A DNA stretch of 64,000 nucleotides from Oscillospiraceae bacterium (lineage in GTDB: Bacteria; Bacillota; Clostridia; Oscillospirales; Ruminococcaceae): positions 158,261 through 222,260 of the forward strand of contig CAADVD010000016.1 of NCBI GenBank assembly GCA_900752435.1. Reading direction: 5' to 3'. The notes under the pieces were generated by a model, which saw only the letters and a list, made by a program, of their open reading frames with translations, was not told the DNA's origin and ran no database searches. This document shows positions 8,203 to 15,692 of this stretch, in pieces (the stretch's first letter is position 1; each line of letters starts with the position of its first letter). The position numbers were made by a program, and so were the translations under genes.

Positions 8203-9240
8203 CTAAATTGGCTGGACCGACACCTTTACCTTGCGGCTTTCCGATGCTTTTAGAACATCAGTATAAATTGCCGGGTATTTTTCCTTCAAGGCTTTGGAAT
8301 CGGGCCTGCGGGTTGTTTTTGTCACAAAATCAATCAGAAGCTTATCGCTGGTCGTCTCCAAGACGCCATGCTCATGCTCCTTCATGACTTCGGCAATTCG
8401 CACACTATGTGCTTCAATCTCCTTTTCATATGTTTTGATTTCTCTGTTGCATTCAGAGATTTTCCCTTGAAGCATTGCAATTCTGCGCAAGGGCGATTCA
8501 TACTTGCGGGAAAACTCTATTGTTGGAAGTCCCGCCTGACTTGCACCATAAATCCTTGCCAGTGACTCCAAAGCAAGCTTTGGTGCAACATCCGCCATTG
8601 TCGGGGGTTTATCATTCTCAAGGCTCCAGATCCATTCGTCCAGGCGTTCAAAGATCATATCCTCCTTCGCCTTATCACGAATAATCTCAGGCATTGCCAG
8701 ATCATTGTCCGGATTATTTCCCCAAACGGCAGAAAAAGCGCCAATGTTCACATCCGCTACCGCAAGATAAAACCTCAGCTGCAGTTCATAGTAGAGCGGA
8801 ATCGCTCCATCTGCCCACTCATCCGCTTTGTGATAAGTACAGCTTTTACACTCCAAAATTCCCGGTTCGTTATCGGACGCCCGTGTAAAGCGCCGGTCGA
8901 AATTGGCAAGGGCGTAAGGATGATCTGCGTGCTGATACAGATTCGTGTCTTCTGTAACGGTATTGCCTGTCTTTGCACCATACCAATAGGCAGCAACCGG
9001 CTCTAAAAGATGTCCCATTTGCAATTGATTGGCATTGGCTTTTTTTGCAGGCTTCATTTGCCCTTTTTTGATTTTCCACAGCTCCAGCGGAGTCGTCCAT
9101 GGTGATACACCAAAAATAGCTGCAACATCGCTTCCACCCACGGTATAGGGAATATCCCCTTTGGGGCCGTGCATACGGCATTCCAGCCATCTGTCATTCG
9201 TCATACCTGCGGTATCACAAAGAACAATCGGTTTTGCCAT
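8203..9240 (-). CDS. YqaJ-type viral recombinase/alkaline exonuclease (345 aa)
   Basis: The YqaJ fold of the PD-(D/E)xK nucleases is visible: GGSDVAAIFGVSPWTTP (about 35-51), GHLLEPVAAYWYG (about 76), the metal-binding ANFDRRF, then GILECKSC with the Glu-x-Lys core, and YYELQLRFYLAV with the conserved Gln. A coiled-coil tail (KISECNREIKTYEKEIEAH) follows. It should digest one strand of duplex ends 5'-to-3' so that an annealing protein can act; the candidate partner is at 4158. The start codon overlaps the stop of the preceding gene (ATGA), showing translational coupling. Confidence 0.88.
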   Translation of the reverse strand: MAKPIVLCDTAGMTNDRWLECRMHGPKGDIPYTVGGSDVAAIFGVSPWTTPLELWKIKKGQMKPAKKANANQLQMGHLLEPVAAYWYGAKTGNTVTEDTNLYQHADHPYALANFDRRFTRASDNEPGILECKSCTYHKADEWADGAIPLYYELQLRFYLAVADVNIGAFSAVWGNNPDNDLAMPEIIRDKAKEDMIFERLDEWIWSLENDKPPTMADVAPKLALESLARIYGASQAGLPTIEFSRKYESPLRRIAMLQGKISECNREIKTYEKEIEAHSVRIAEVMKEHEHGVLETTSDKLLIDFVTKTTRRPDSKALKEKYPAIYTDVLKASESRKVKVSVQPI

Positions 9241-10382
9241 CAGTAACTCACCGCCTTTGCAAGGTCGTAATCACTCCATCTGAATGAAAGCGCACGAGCC
9301 ATATTTTCTTCTATGACCAGCATCTTACTTTCCGGCGTGTTTTCAGTCCTCAAAATAAACGGGATCTCCTGCATAGCAAGAAATACGTCATGGGCTGTCG
9401 CCGGGCCGCCTCCGTATGCCATCTCGTACATGGCGATAGCTTCGACTGCAGCCTTTTTTGGCAGACTAAGTTTTTTACATACCCTGGTCATAGCGTTTAC
9501 CGGATAATCCAAATGGATCTCCAGCAGTTTCTGCAGTTTGGCAATGCTATCCCCGAATTGGGCAAACAGCTGATCCAACGCTGTATCAAAGTCGGAAACC
9601 TTGGACTGATGCCTGTGGTCAACTGCGATGCAGCCCCCGATATGGATAGAACGCTTTCCGCTCACCAGTAGGGCTGAGACCTTTGCTGAAGCCACTCCAG
9701 TATCCGAACTCATAAAACGGACACCCGGAGTCAGTTTGGAAGCCATAGCCGTTTTTCCTTGGGAATCCAGCAGCTTTGTGTACGCTCCTAGCAAATCCTC
9801 TTTTTGATCTGGCATCGTCCATGCTGCGCTTACCATCGCATGGTCACAGTAGCCGGACTCAAACTCGTTTCCTGAAAAACGGGCATCCAGCTTTGTCTTC
9901 AGAGCAGTGAGCAGCTCATCAATCGGTAGCACTGAATAATCAACAGCATCCCCGGAATGAACCGCCGCAACTTTTTCATCACGAATCAGCAAAAGTGCAT
10001 CCGCTGAATAAAGACGCAGGCAGGCGTTTAACACCTCCGCCAGCACTTCACGGCTCAGTTTAGGGAGCGCCGTGCCACCGATTTTTGCCCTGTCCAAAAG
10101 GCTTTTGTAGGCTGTCATGCGCATGGGGAAGAGTTCCCCGTCAACACGCATGGCCAGGCCGAGATTGTTTGCTGTGTCATCCACAGCGTCCTGTGTGGTT
10201 CCTGACGCAAATGCCGGCAGATCAGTGCTCAGGGCAGAGCCTTTGCCCAGCGGCTGAATTTCAAGGTCACTGACCCTGGCTTTCACCCAGCGGCTGTTCT
10301 TGGACTGCTCCTTGTGATAATCCAGCATAAAGGGATAGGAACTGAATGTGGTGTAGAAACCATCCTGACATTGTTTTTGCAT
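9240..10382 (-). CDS. Hypothetical element protein, first gene of the L1 operon (380 aa)
   Basis: I do not firmly recognise it. The middle carries PGVRFMSSDTGVASAKVSAL followed by IHIGGCIAVDHRHQSKV, which faintly recalls the DUF932 phage/plasmid proteins, and the C-terminus has YEMAYGGGPATAHDVFLAM. It is soluble, without signal or membrane segments. It is the first gene after the L1 promoter-attenuator and overlaps the yqaJ-like gene by the ATGA junction, so it probably belongs to the recombination set. Confidence 0.6.
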   Translation of the reverse strand: MQKQCQDGFYTTFSSYPFMLDYHKEQSKNSRWVKARVSDLEIQPLGKGSALSTDLPAFASGTTQDAVDDTANNLGLAMRVDGELFPMRMTAYKSLLDRAKIGGTALPKLSREVLAEVLNACLRLYSADALLLIRDEKVAAVHSGDAVDYSVLPIDELLTALKTKLDARFSGNEFESGYCDHAMVSAAWTMPDQKEDLLGAYTKLLDSQGKTAMASKLTPGVRFMSSDTGVASAKVSALLVSGKRSIHIGGCIAVDHRHQSKVSDFDTALDQLFAQFGDSIAKLQKLLEIHLDYPVNAMTRVCKKLSLPKKAAVEAIAMYEMAYGGGPATAHDVFLAMQEIPFILRTENTPESKMLVIEENMARALSFRWSDYDLAKAVSY

Positions 10383-10433
10383 ATTTCATGCTCCTTTCTT
10401 TTCTGGCGGGATTGCCGCCTTGATATATAACAA

Positions 10434-10463
10434 AAGCCAGCAATCCCGAAAGACTGCTGGCTT
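10434..10463 (-). terminator. Second hairpin in the L1 leader
   Basis: AAGCCAGCA (10434-10442) and TGCTGGCTT (10455-10463) form a perfect 9-bp stem; the minus-strand transcript continues with TTTTG. It lies between the first terminator of the L1 leader (10495-10526) and the first gene (start 10382), so transcription must pass two terminators in a row. Confidence 0.65.
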
Positions 10464-10494
10464 ATGCCCAAATGAATTGGCCGGAAAACAAAAA

Positions 10495-10611
10495 AAGTGC
10501 CATCTGCAAAATTGCAAATGACACTTTGATAAACTCTGTTAAACTGTGTTTAGCCGTAGCCAAACTTGATACTGATGTAAATATTATAACAGATTTATTT
10601 GCAATAGTCAA
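10495..10611 (-). promoter_or_regulatory. Structured promoter-leader-terminator element L1
   Basis: Promoter TTGACT (10606-10611), 17 nt, TATAAT (10583-10588). Seventeen nt after the -10 comes a 7-bp hairpin with a UACG loop (10548-10565), and 21 nt later an intrinsic terminator (stem within 10495-10526, then TTTTTTT). The segment between -10 and the first hairpin reads ACATCAGTATCAAG and is nearly identical in L2 and L3. No start codon with a ribosome site is visible in the leader. It precedes the 10382-to-2577 operon. Confidence 0.8.
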
Positions 10612-10647
10612 TCCACCAGGAGAAAAGAGCATTCTTACTGCAAATGT

Positions 10648-10758
10648 TTACTCCGAGCGCTTATTTCTGTAAGTTCGGTTAATCTGAAACATACACATAA
10701 AAACAACGCCAAACACGCTGCCGCCTATAAAACTAAGGATACCTATCAACCATCCCAT
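10648..10758 (-). CDS. DUF3789-like single-span membrane micropeptide (36 aa)
   Basis: A 36-residue frame starting MGWLIGILSFIGGSVFGVVF, with AGGAGG 8 nt before the ATG at 10758. One membrane segment (3-24) is followed by a basic tail (NRTYRNKRSE). Sequence and size match the DUF3789 family of tiny proteins in clostridial conjugative elements, whose function is unknown. It lies just upstream of the L1 promoter and just downstream of the serine hydrolase insertion. Confidence 0.7.
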   Translation of the reverse strand: MGWLIGILSFIGGSVFGVVFMCMFQINRTYRNKRSE

Positions 10759-10787
10759 ACTATATACCTCCTTTTTGATATAAAAAA

Positions 10788-10810
10788 GAGATGCTGATAA
10801 TCAACATCTC
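10788..10810 (-). terminator. Intrinsic terminator of the serine hydrolase gene
   Basis: GAGATGCTGAT / ATCAACATCTC pair over 11 positions (one mismatch) and the minus-strand transcript continues with TTTTTT (10787-10782). Confidence 0.8.
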
Positions 10811-10866
10811 CGGGTTACAATATTCTTTTTATTTCAAAACTTTATGAATTGATAAATCAGAATTTG

Positions 10867-11850
10867 TCATCCTAAAACAAATGGCTCGATATATTCTCTT
10901 ATAAACTGAACCCTATCAAATACCAAAGGTTTGAAAGTTGCCGTAACGGATATAACGATATTTTTTTCGGTATTAACATATATTACATTTCCGCTATCGC
11001 CGATTGCAGAATATATTTTCTTTTCACTATCTATAATCCACCACAAAAATCCATATTGCATAAATCCAAATTTTTCATCAGTAGTTAAATATGGTGTTGT
11101 TATCTTTTCAATCCATTCAGAAGATACAATTCTTTTGTTATCATACATTCCTTTATCAAGGCACATTTGTCCTATTTTCGCCATATCTTCTGCTGATAAA
11201 CACAAGCCAAAACCCGAAGTAACTGTTCCTTTGTTATCACAAAACCAACCGTTTTCTTTAGGTTCTTTTGAAGTTACAAAGCCAATATGTTCCTCTTTGT
11301 TTTTTACTGTGTAAAGATGTCTGTTCTTTATTCCAAGGGGCTTAAATAAATATTTATTGGCAAATTCCAATGTTGGCATATTGCTTACTTTGGTTATTAT
11401 TGTACTCAATATATGTATACCGAGTGTTGAATACTTAAACTCACCTATAATATCGCTTTTACCGCCGAGCAAATCAAGAACTGCCTTTGTCCAATCCTCA
11501 CTCATACATACTTTTGTCCAAGGCTCCGACTTGAATTTATACGGTGCGGTCATCGTAAGCAAATGATATAAAGTAATATCGTGTATGGTCTTTTCTCCTC
11601 TTTTAATCACATAGTCAGGGAAAAAGTCCAATACTTTTTGATGAATACTTTTAATCATACCTTTGTCAATAGCAATTCCTATAAGTATGGCTATAATGCT
11701 TTTTGTTACCGAAGCAATATGAACATTATCATCTTGTTTGAAATCATTCCAAGTATCACTATAAATAATGTTGCTATCTTTGACTGCAACCACTTGGCAT
11801 ATATTAGGCTGTTGCTCTCCTATAACACGATGTAATTCTTCTTTATTCAT
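10867..11850 (-). CDS. Serine hydrolase of the beta-lactamase/class C-like family (327 aa)
   Basis: The SxxK nucleophile motif is SVTK near residue 47 (HIASVTKSIIAILIG), the second motif is Tyr-x-Ser/Thr in FKYSTLGIHIL, and the C-terminal strand before the third motif is GDSGNVIYVN rather than a clear KTG. These are the hallmarks of esterase/DD-peptidase-like members (AmpH/EstB type), not of a proven drug-inactivating enzyme. No signal peptide is present, so it is likely cytoplasmic. The gene is much more AT-rich than its neighbours and has its own terminator, which marks it as recent cargo between backbone genes. Confidence 0.75.
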   Translation of the reverse strand: MNKEELHRVIGEQQPNICQVVAVKDSNIIYSDTWNDFKQDDNVHIASVTKSIIAILIGIAIDKGMIKSIHQKVLDFFPDYVIKRGEKTIHDITLYHLLTMTAPYKFKSEPWTKVCMSEDWTKAVLDLLGGKSDIIGEFKYSTLGIHILSTIITKVSNMPTLEFANKYLFKPLGIKNRHLYTVKNKEEHIGFVTSKEPKENGWFCDNKGTVTSGFGLCLSAEDMAKIGQMCLDKGMYDNKRIVSSEWIEKITTPYLTTDEKFGFMQYGFLWWIIDSEKKIYSAIGDSGNVIYVNTEKNIVISVTATFKPLVFDRVQFIREYIEPFVLG

Positions 11851-11927
11851 TTAATTACACCTCACTTTCAAATTCCGATTTCTATTATAAGTGTTTCAAA
11901 AAAAATTTAATCTTTTCTTACTTGATA

Positions 11928-12767
11928 TCACAAATCAAGAATCTTTGCAATTTCGTCCACTGTATCAAGAACTTCATTGAATTTCAAATCTCCAATGTAT
12001 TTGTTGTCCGCAGCATAATTATCCCACAGAAGATATAACTGCGGCTCTTCACGGATATCCTTCAAAATATCTCTCCAGTCCATGATATCATCAACCGAAT
12101 CTCTTTTCTCCGCAGTATGAATAACTGCTGCTCTCAGAACCTCCATCTGAACCACATCTTTACGGCTGCGGTAAAGAGTATGTAAATCATAATAATCCCT
12201 TGCCCTTGTAGTTCCAATGTTTCTGCGGATAATCGTTTCATATTTTTCCGCAAGCACTGTCTCAAGCGTATATGCCATGACCGAAACCGTTTTCTCCTCA
12301 AACACAAACGGGAAATCATAACGAATGGCTGCAGGCGTAATAATATCTCCGGTAGTAATGTCTATCTTCATTGGGCTGTCAATCTTCCCGTATTTTGCAC
12401 GCAGATGAACCCGGAAATTATTGTACGCATCATCCTCGCGGATTGGTTCAATTTTCTGAAATTCAAAAGAAATTCCGTCTCCCACATCCATTGCGATAAT
12501 CTCTTTGACTGCAGAAACGATCTCGTCCTCTTCCATCTGAATACCACGCGCCGTTGTGTCCATATCCATAGTAGTGCGTTCACCAATACCGATCATTGAT
12601 GATATCAAGAGTCCGCCCTTCAAAATAAAATTGTCCCGAAAGGATGAAGCTGCCAAACGATCAATGATTCTTTCAAATAAAAACATCTGCAGCACTTCCT
12701 GTGCACGAAGATTTTTCTTCGCTGCCATGCTGCGAATGGCTCCTTTTAGTTGTTCCGGTGTCTTCAT
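11928..12767 (-). CDS. AbiEii/AbiGii-family nucleotidyltransferase toxin (279 aa)
   Basis: Nucleotidyltransferase motif I is ILKGGLLISSMIG (about 47) followed by the metal-binding MDMDTTARG (about 67). KIDITTGDIITP (about 133) supplies the next acidic residue and ETVLAEKYETIIRR with RARDYYDLH are further AbiEii hallmarks. Relatives of this toxin modify tRNA 3' ends or other acceptors and abort phage infection. The start codon overlaps the antitoxin stop by one base (TAATG), giving coupled translation. No truncation is seen and length is normal. Confidence 0.88.
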   Translation of the reverse strand: MKTPEQLKGAIRSMAAKKNLRAQEVLQMFLFERIIDRLAASSFRDNFILKGGLLISSMIGIGERTTMDMDTTARGIQMEEDEIVSAVKEIIAMDVGDGISFEFQKIEPIREDDAYNNFRVHLRAKYGKIDSPMKIDITTGDIITPAAIRYDFPFVFEEKTVSVMAYTLETVLAEKYETIIRRNIGTTRARDYYDLHTLYRSRKDVVQMEVLRAAVIHTAEKRDSVDDIMDWRDILKDIREEPQLYLLWDNYAADNKYIGDLKFNEVLDTVDEIAKILDL

Positions 12768-13387
12768 TATAAAACCTCCATATATGTTCTTATCTTATCT
12801 TCAATTCCAAATACCTTGCCATATTTCAGCAATTTTCGGTTATTTGGATTTGTCTTAAAATAGTCCTTAATTGCCTGCGTAAAAAGCTGGAGCTCAATTT
12901 GATCCTTATCCCGGATCACATCACAAATACAGCGCTCCCTGTCATACAGCTTTACCATCCCGCCTTGAGGGGATTTTGTTTCTGTTATTCCAAGATCGTA
13001 AACTTCCGTCTGTACATAATGACAACGTAAATTTGGATTATCACGCCTTAACCTGCTGATGTTCGTTCCGCGAGGCAGCGTTATATCCAAGATGTTCGGC
13101 GCCCTGTCCGACATCCCCCAAAAGAACAGTGCGGTGCCATAGGAATATATTATCTTTGCGCTTTGTGCCTGAAGAAGCGCAAACTCATCAGTAAATTCAT
13201 CGGTCAAAGTATATAACCCTTTTCGCACCGGATCTAATTTTCCCATATCAACATACTTTTTCAACATCGGTCTGCTGATTCCAGCCGCCTCAATATCAGA
13301 AGTCTTAACAAACCCATTGCTTTTTTCTGCAATTGTTTGAATTTTAGTCCAAATCGTGTCCGTATCAATGCACCTCCTTGGTTCCAT
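12767..13387 (-). CDS. AbiEi-family antitoxin/transcriptional repressor (206 aa)
   Basis: The N-terminal winged helix (GFVKTSDIEAAGISRPMLKKYV) and the following KLDPVRKGLYTL match the AbiEi antitoxin domain. SAKIIYSYGTALFFWGMSDRAPNILDITLPRG is the conserved core. AbiEi proteins repress their own promoter by binding inverted repeats, and here a 21-bp inverted repeat frames the promoter and reaches into the start codon. Together with AbiEii it forms a type IV toxin-antitoxin pair, probable phage defence or element-stability cargo. Confidence 0.88.
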   Translation of the reverse strand: MEPRRCIDTDTIWTKIQTIAEKSNGFVKTSDIEAAGISRPMLKKYVDMGKLDPVRKGLYTLTDEFTDEFALLQAQSAKIIYSYGTALFFWGMSDRAPNILDITLPRGTNISRLRRDNPNLRCHYVQTEVYDLGITETKSPQGGMVKLYDRERCICDVIRDKDQIELQLFTQAIKDYFKTNPNNRKLLKYGKVFGIEDKIRTYMEVL

Positions 13388-13440
13388 TTACATCCGCACT
13401 CCACATTATACACTATTGAAGTGCGAATGTAAATAGAACC
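13380..13440 (-). promoter_or_regulatory. abiE promoter with long inverted-repeat operator
   Basis: Arms at 13380-13400 and 13420-13440 are 21 bp each with few mismatches (GGTTC-x-ATTTACAT-x-CGCACT). On the minus strand TTTACA (13428-13433) is the -35, lying in the upstream arm; TATAAT (13405-13410) is the -10, in the 19-nt spacer, 17 nt away. The downstream arm covers the start codon at 13385-13387. This is the geometry expected for AbiEi autoregulation. Confidence 0.75.
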
Positions 13441-13483
13441 CTCGGAGATTAGTATATCCAAATTGAAAACAGTTATACAAAAA

Positions 13484-13507
13484 GGGATGCCGCCGAAATG
13501 ACATCCC
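13484..13507 (-). terminator. Terminator after the gene at 13526
   Basis: GGGATG ... CATCCC with inner pairs, followed on the minus strand by TTTTTG. A sibling hairpin with the same stem lies at 13932-13955 on the other side of the same gene. Confidence 0.7.
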
Positions 13508-13525
13508 CAAGAAAAAAATCAGAAT

Positions 13526-13852
13526 CTACTCGTACTTTACTGTTTTAAACCCTCCGATTGAGGTAAACAGTTCGATAAAAGTCTCGTTAATATTCGCCAT
13601 ATAAAGATTCTCATACAGGAACCTTATTACTTCTGGATTTGATATTTCCATGACAGTACGCTCTTGTTTATTAATAAGAAAATATTGCTTGGTCTCACCA
13701 TTGATAAAAAATTGTTGCTGAGTGCCCTCCCAGCGATCCAGCATATAATTGAACGAATTTATATCAGCATTTTTGCCCCAATCATATACCCAACATTCTT
13801 CACCATTTCTGATAATTTTTCTGTACGTGTCCGGATTATAATAAACAGACAT
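13526..13852 (-). CDS. Hypothetical protein (108 aa)
   Basis: Not recognised. The start is the ATG at 13852 with AGGAGG 6 nt upstream. The protein is rich in Tyr, Asn and Phe (YYNPDTYRKIIRNGEECWVYDW; GGFKTVKYE) and has no membrane segment. It is bracketed by two near-identical terminator hairpins (13484 and 13932), so it is an independent unit between the AbiE pair and the methyltransferase-like gene. Confidence 0.6.
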   Translation of the reverse strand: MSVYYNPDTYRKIIRNGEECWVYDWGKNADINSFNYMLDRWEGTQQQFFINGETKQYFLINKQERTVMEISNPEVIRFLYENLYMANINETFIELFTSIGGFKTVKYE

Positions 13853-13931
13853 ATTTCGCCTCCTGTTCATAAGTATATTTGTATTATAGCAAAAAGGCCA
13901 TCCTTCTTCTACATATAGTTAAAGCAACTGA

Positions 13932-13955
13932 GGGATGCCTACAAAAGACATCCCC
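13932..13955 (-). terminator. Terminator after the methyltransferase-like gene
   Basis: GGGATG (13932-13937) pairs with CATCCC (13949-13954). It follows the stop at 13968 and repeats the stem seen at 13484-13507. Confidence 0.5.
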
Positions 13956-13967
13956 CAGACGCAGATA

Positions 13968-14900
13968 CTATGCTGCGCTTCTGTTCAACGACCACATTCC
14001 CCTGCCATCATGAAAGAAGTATGTAGGATTGATCTGAAGCGTTTGGCGGATTTTTTCTTTCCACCACTTATTTGCCTGTGCTTTTTTGTGCGGCTCTATT
14101 TTCTCATAGAGAAACGTGAGCGTCACCGGCTCGCTGCACTGTTCCAAAACGGCAGCAACCACATCACGCCATGTCGCTCCCGGCATATCCCGGATATCGA
14201 CCTCCGTTTTCTTTGCCATGATAATCGGAACCAAAAGCGGTGAATCCTTTCGGACAATCATCACATACTCATGTAAGATCGGTATGAATTTCCCGCTATA
14301 CTGGATCTGGTCTGAAAAGCAGTTATGCTGGGCCTTGATAATGATATTCTCCAAAGACCCCGGTTTGACGATCTCGGAAAGCATACTGTACAGCACGCCT
14401 TTCTTCTTGATATCGCCCATCAGCACCGCCATCCTGCCGCCTTTTTCAAGGGCAGAAAACTGCTTCATCATGGCGTAATTCATTTTTTCCACAAAGCCTG
14501 CCCAGTCCGGTATGCGTGACAGGTCATACTGCCTCGGGTCATAGCCGTAGCTCTTCTGGACATCCGCCGCTTTGTACATGACATCCGAATAGGTCACGAT
14601 ATCCCAGTATGGAGGGTGCCAGAATATAAACTCCGGGCGCTCCGGGATCTCGCAGTTCATGATGTCAAAACCGCTGTGCAGGTCATAGAGATGACTGCCA
14701 ATACCCAGCTTGTCCGCCGCCGCTTTGGTCGTCCCGCTTCCGCACATATAATCGCAGATTTCTGCCGGCTGGAAGAACTCCAGAAGGTCCTCGATCAGTC
14801 TGGGGGAACAGTTCCCCCGGTAACGGTTGTTGCCGCCTTCGCCACGCTCCGGATAGGAGACGATGCTGGTCAGCGGCCTTGTATCGCTTTTATAAGGCAT
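13968..14900 (-). CDS. SAM-dependent DNA methyltransferase-like protein with C-terminal HTH (310 aa)
   Basis: Motif I is ICDYMCGSGTTKAAA (about 48-62) and motif IV appears as FWHPPYWDI (about 92-100), where the usual D/N/S-PPY/W first residue is His. The order I then IV and the length fit beta-type N4/N6 methyltransferases of phages and conjugative elements. The last 70 residues (ATWRDVVAAVLEQCSEPVTLTFLYEKIE ... FFHDGRGMWSL) look like a HARE-type winged helix. No restriction enzyme gene is nearby, so it is solitary: anti-restriction or epigenetic control. The His in motif IV raises doubt about activity. Confidence 0.7.
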   Translation of the reverse strand: MPYKSDTRPLTSIVSYPERGEGGNNRYRGNCSPRLIEDLLEFFQPAEICDYMCGSGTTKAAADKLGIGSHLYDLHSGFDIMNCEIPERPEFIFWHPPYWDIVTYSDVMYKAADVQKSYGYDPRQYDLSRIPDWAGFVEKMNYAMMKQFSALEKGGRMAVLMGDIKKKGVLYSMLSEIVKPGSLENIIIKAQHNCFSDQIQYSGKFIPILHEYVMIVRKDSPLLVPIIMAKKTEVDIRDMPGATWRDVVAAVLEQCSEPVTLTFLYEKIEPHKKAQANKWWKEKIRQTLQINPTYFFHDGRGMWSLNRSAA

Positions 14901-14911
14901 AACGCCACCTC

Positions 14912-15349
14912 CTAACCTCCATTCTCAACAGACTGGTAATCTATTTCTATCGCCTCATCTGTCAAAATGGAAACATATTTTCGGAAAAGCCCTGCGACGG
15001 CCTCCTCCGTCATGAGCTGTCTGTGTTTTCCCATGTTCCAGGGATAATCCGGCACATAGAGCAGATAATCCGTGCCGTCATGGCTGTCGCACGCCACAAG
15101 ATCAATGTCCTCTGCCTCAAGGATCACTTCTTTTAAGATGGTTGCCAGGCCAAGCATATAGTCCTGGTCGAACTCCAGATAATCCTCGTAGGCCGGCTCC
15201 GATATCTCACACTCATCCAGCCATGCCTGTATTTTCTTTTGGTACTCCGGTGCCAGGGAAATCAGCTTCTGCAGGCGTTCCACAGACTCATCCGTAATAT
15301 CGGAAACGCAGATCCCATAGCCGTAAGTATGCCATTCTGAGTAACTCAT
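14912..15349 (-). CDS. Hypothetical acidic protein (145 aa)
   Basis: No family recognised. It is strongly acidic (EAEDIDLVACDSHDGTDYLLYVPDYPW) with aromatic clusters, no cysteines suited to metal binding and no membrane segment. The ATG at 15349 overlaps the stop of the upstream gene by four bases (ATGA) and has AGGAGG upstream. Acidic DNA-mimic anti-defence proteins of the ArdA kind can look like this, but there is no specific motif to support that. Confidence 0.65.
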   Translation of the reverse strand: MSYSEWHTYGYGICVSDITDESVERLQKLISLAPEYQKKIQAWLDECEISEPAYEDYLEFDQDYMLGLATILKEVILEAEDIDLVACDSHDGTDYLLYVPDYPWNMGKHRQLMTEEAVAGLFRKYVSILTDEAIEIDYQSVENGG

Positions 15350-15687
15350 ACTGCACCTCCTAATGGCACGTCATCATGCCAGTTGTTTTTCGCACTGCGG
15401 AACAACTCCAAGAGCTGCACCACAGTCATGTCAACATTGGAAACATTTTCGGTAGCCTCAAACCCATCTGCACTTAATTCAAACCAGCAATGGTCCACCT
15501 CCTCGTCAAACCTGTCAAAGCGTTTTTCAGGAAGCCCCACCTGCCGGGGAATGAAATATTCCCCACAGTCCAGACAGGATATGACTTCTGCGATTTGCAC
15601 TTCGCTTATCTCGCCAATAACCACACAGGAATTTGGCATCTTGTAGTTGTCTGCATCCCGGTAGAGATAGTTAATCCTTGTATTCAT
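15346..15687 (-). CDS. Hypothetical protein (113 aa)
   Basis: Not recognised. It has a Cys pair in VISCLDCGEYFIPRQVG, which may be half of a zinc ribbon, and an acidic second half (FDRFDEEVDHCWFELSADGFEATENV). AAAGGAG precedes the ATG at 15687. It is coupled to the next gene through an ATGA overlap, so the two proteins may be made in equal amounts. Confidence 0.65.
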   Translation of the reverse strand: MNTRINYLYRDADNYKMPNSCVVIGEISEVQIAEVISCLDCGEYFIPRQVGLPEKRFDRFDEEVDHCWFELSADGFEATENVSNVDMTVVQLLELFRSAKNNWHDDVPLGGAV

Positions 15688-15692
15688 AGTCT

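Noticed and set aside
9240..10382. Firm assignment of this gene to DUF932
   Set aside because: Only a vague similarity in the central region; key motifs could not be confirmed by eye.
10867..11850. Calling the serine hydrolase a beta-lactamase resistance gene
   Set aside because: SxxK and YxT/S are present, but there is no clear KTG motif or signal peptide, so hydrolysis of beta-lactams is unsupported.
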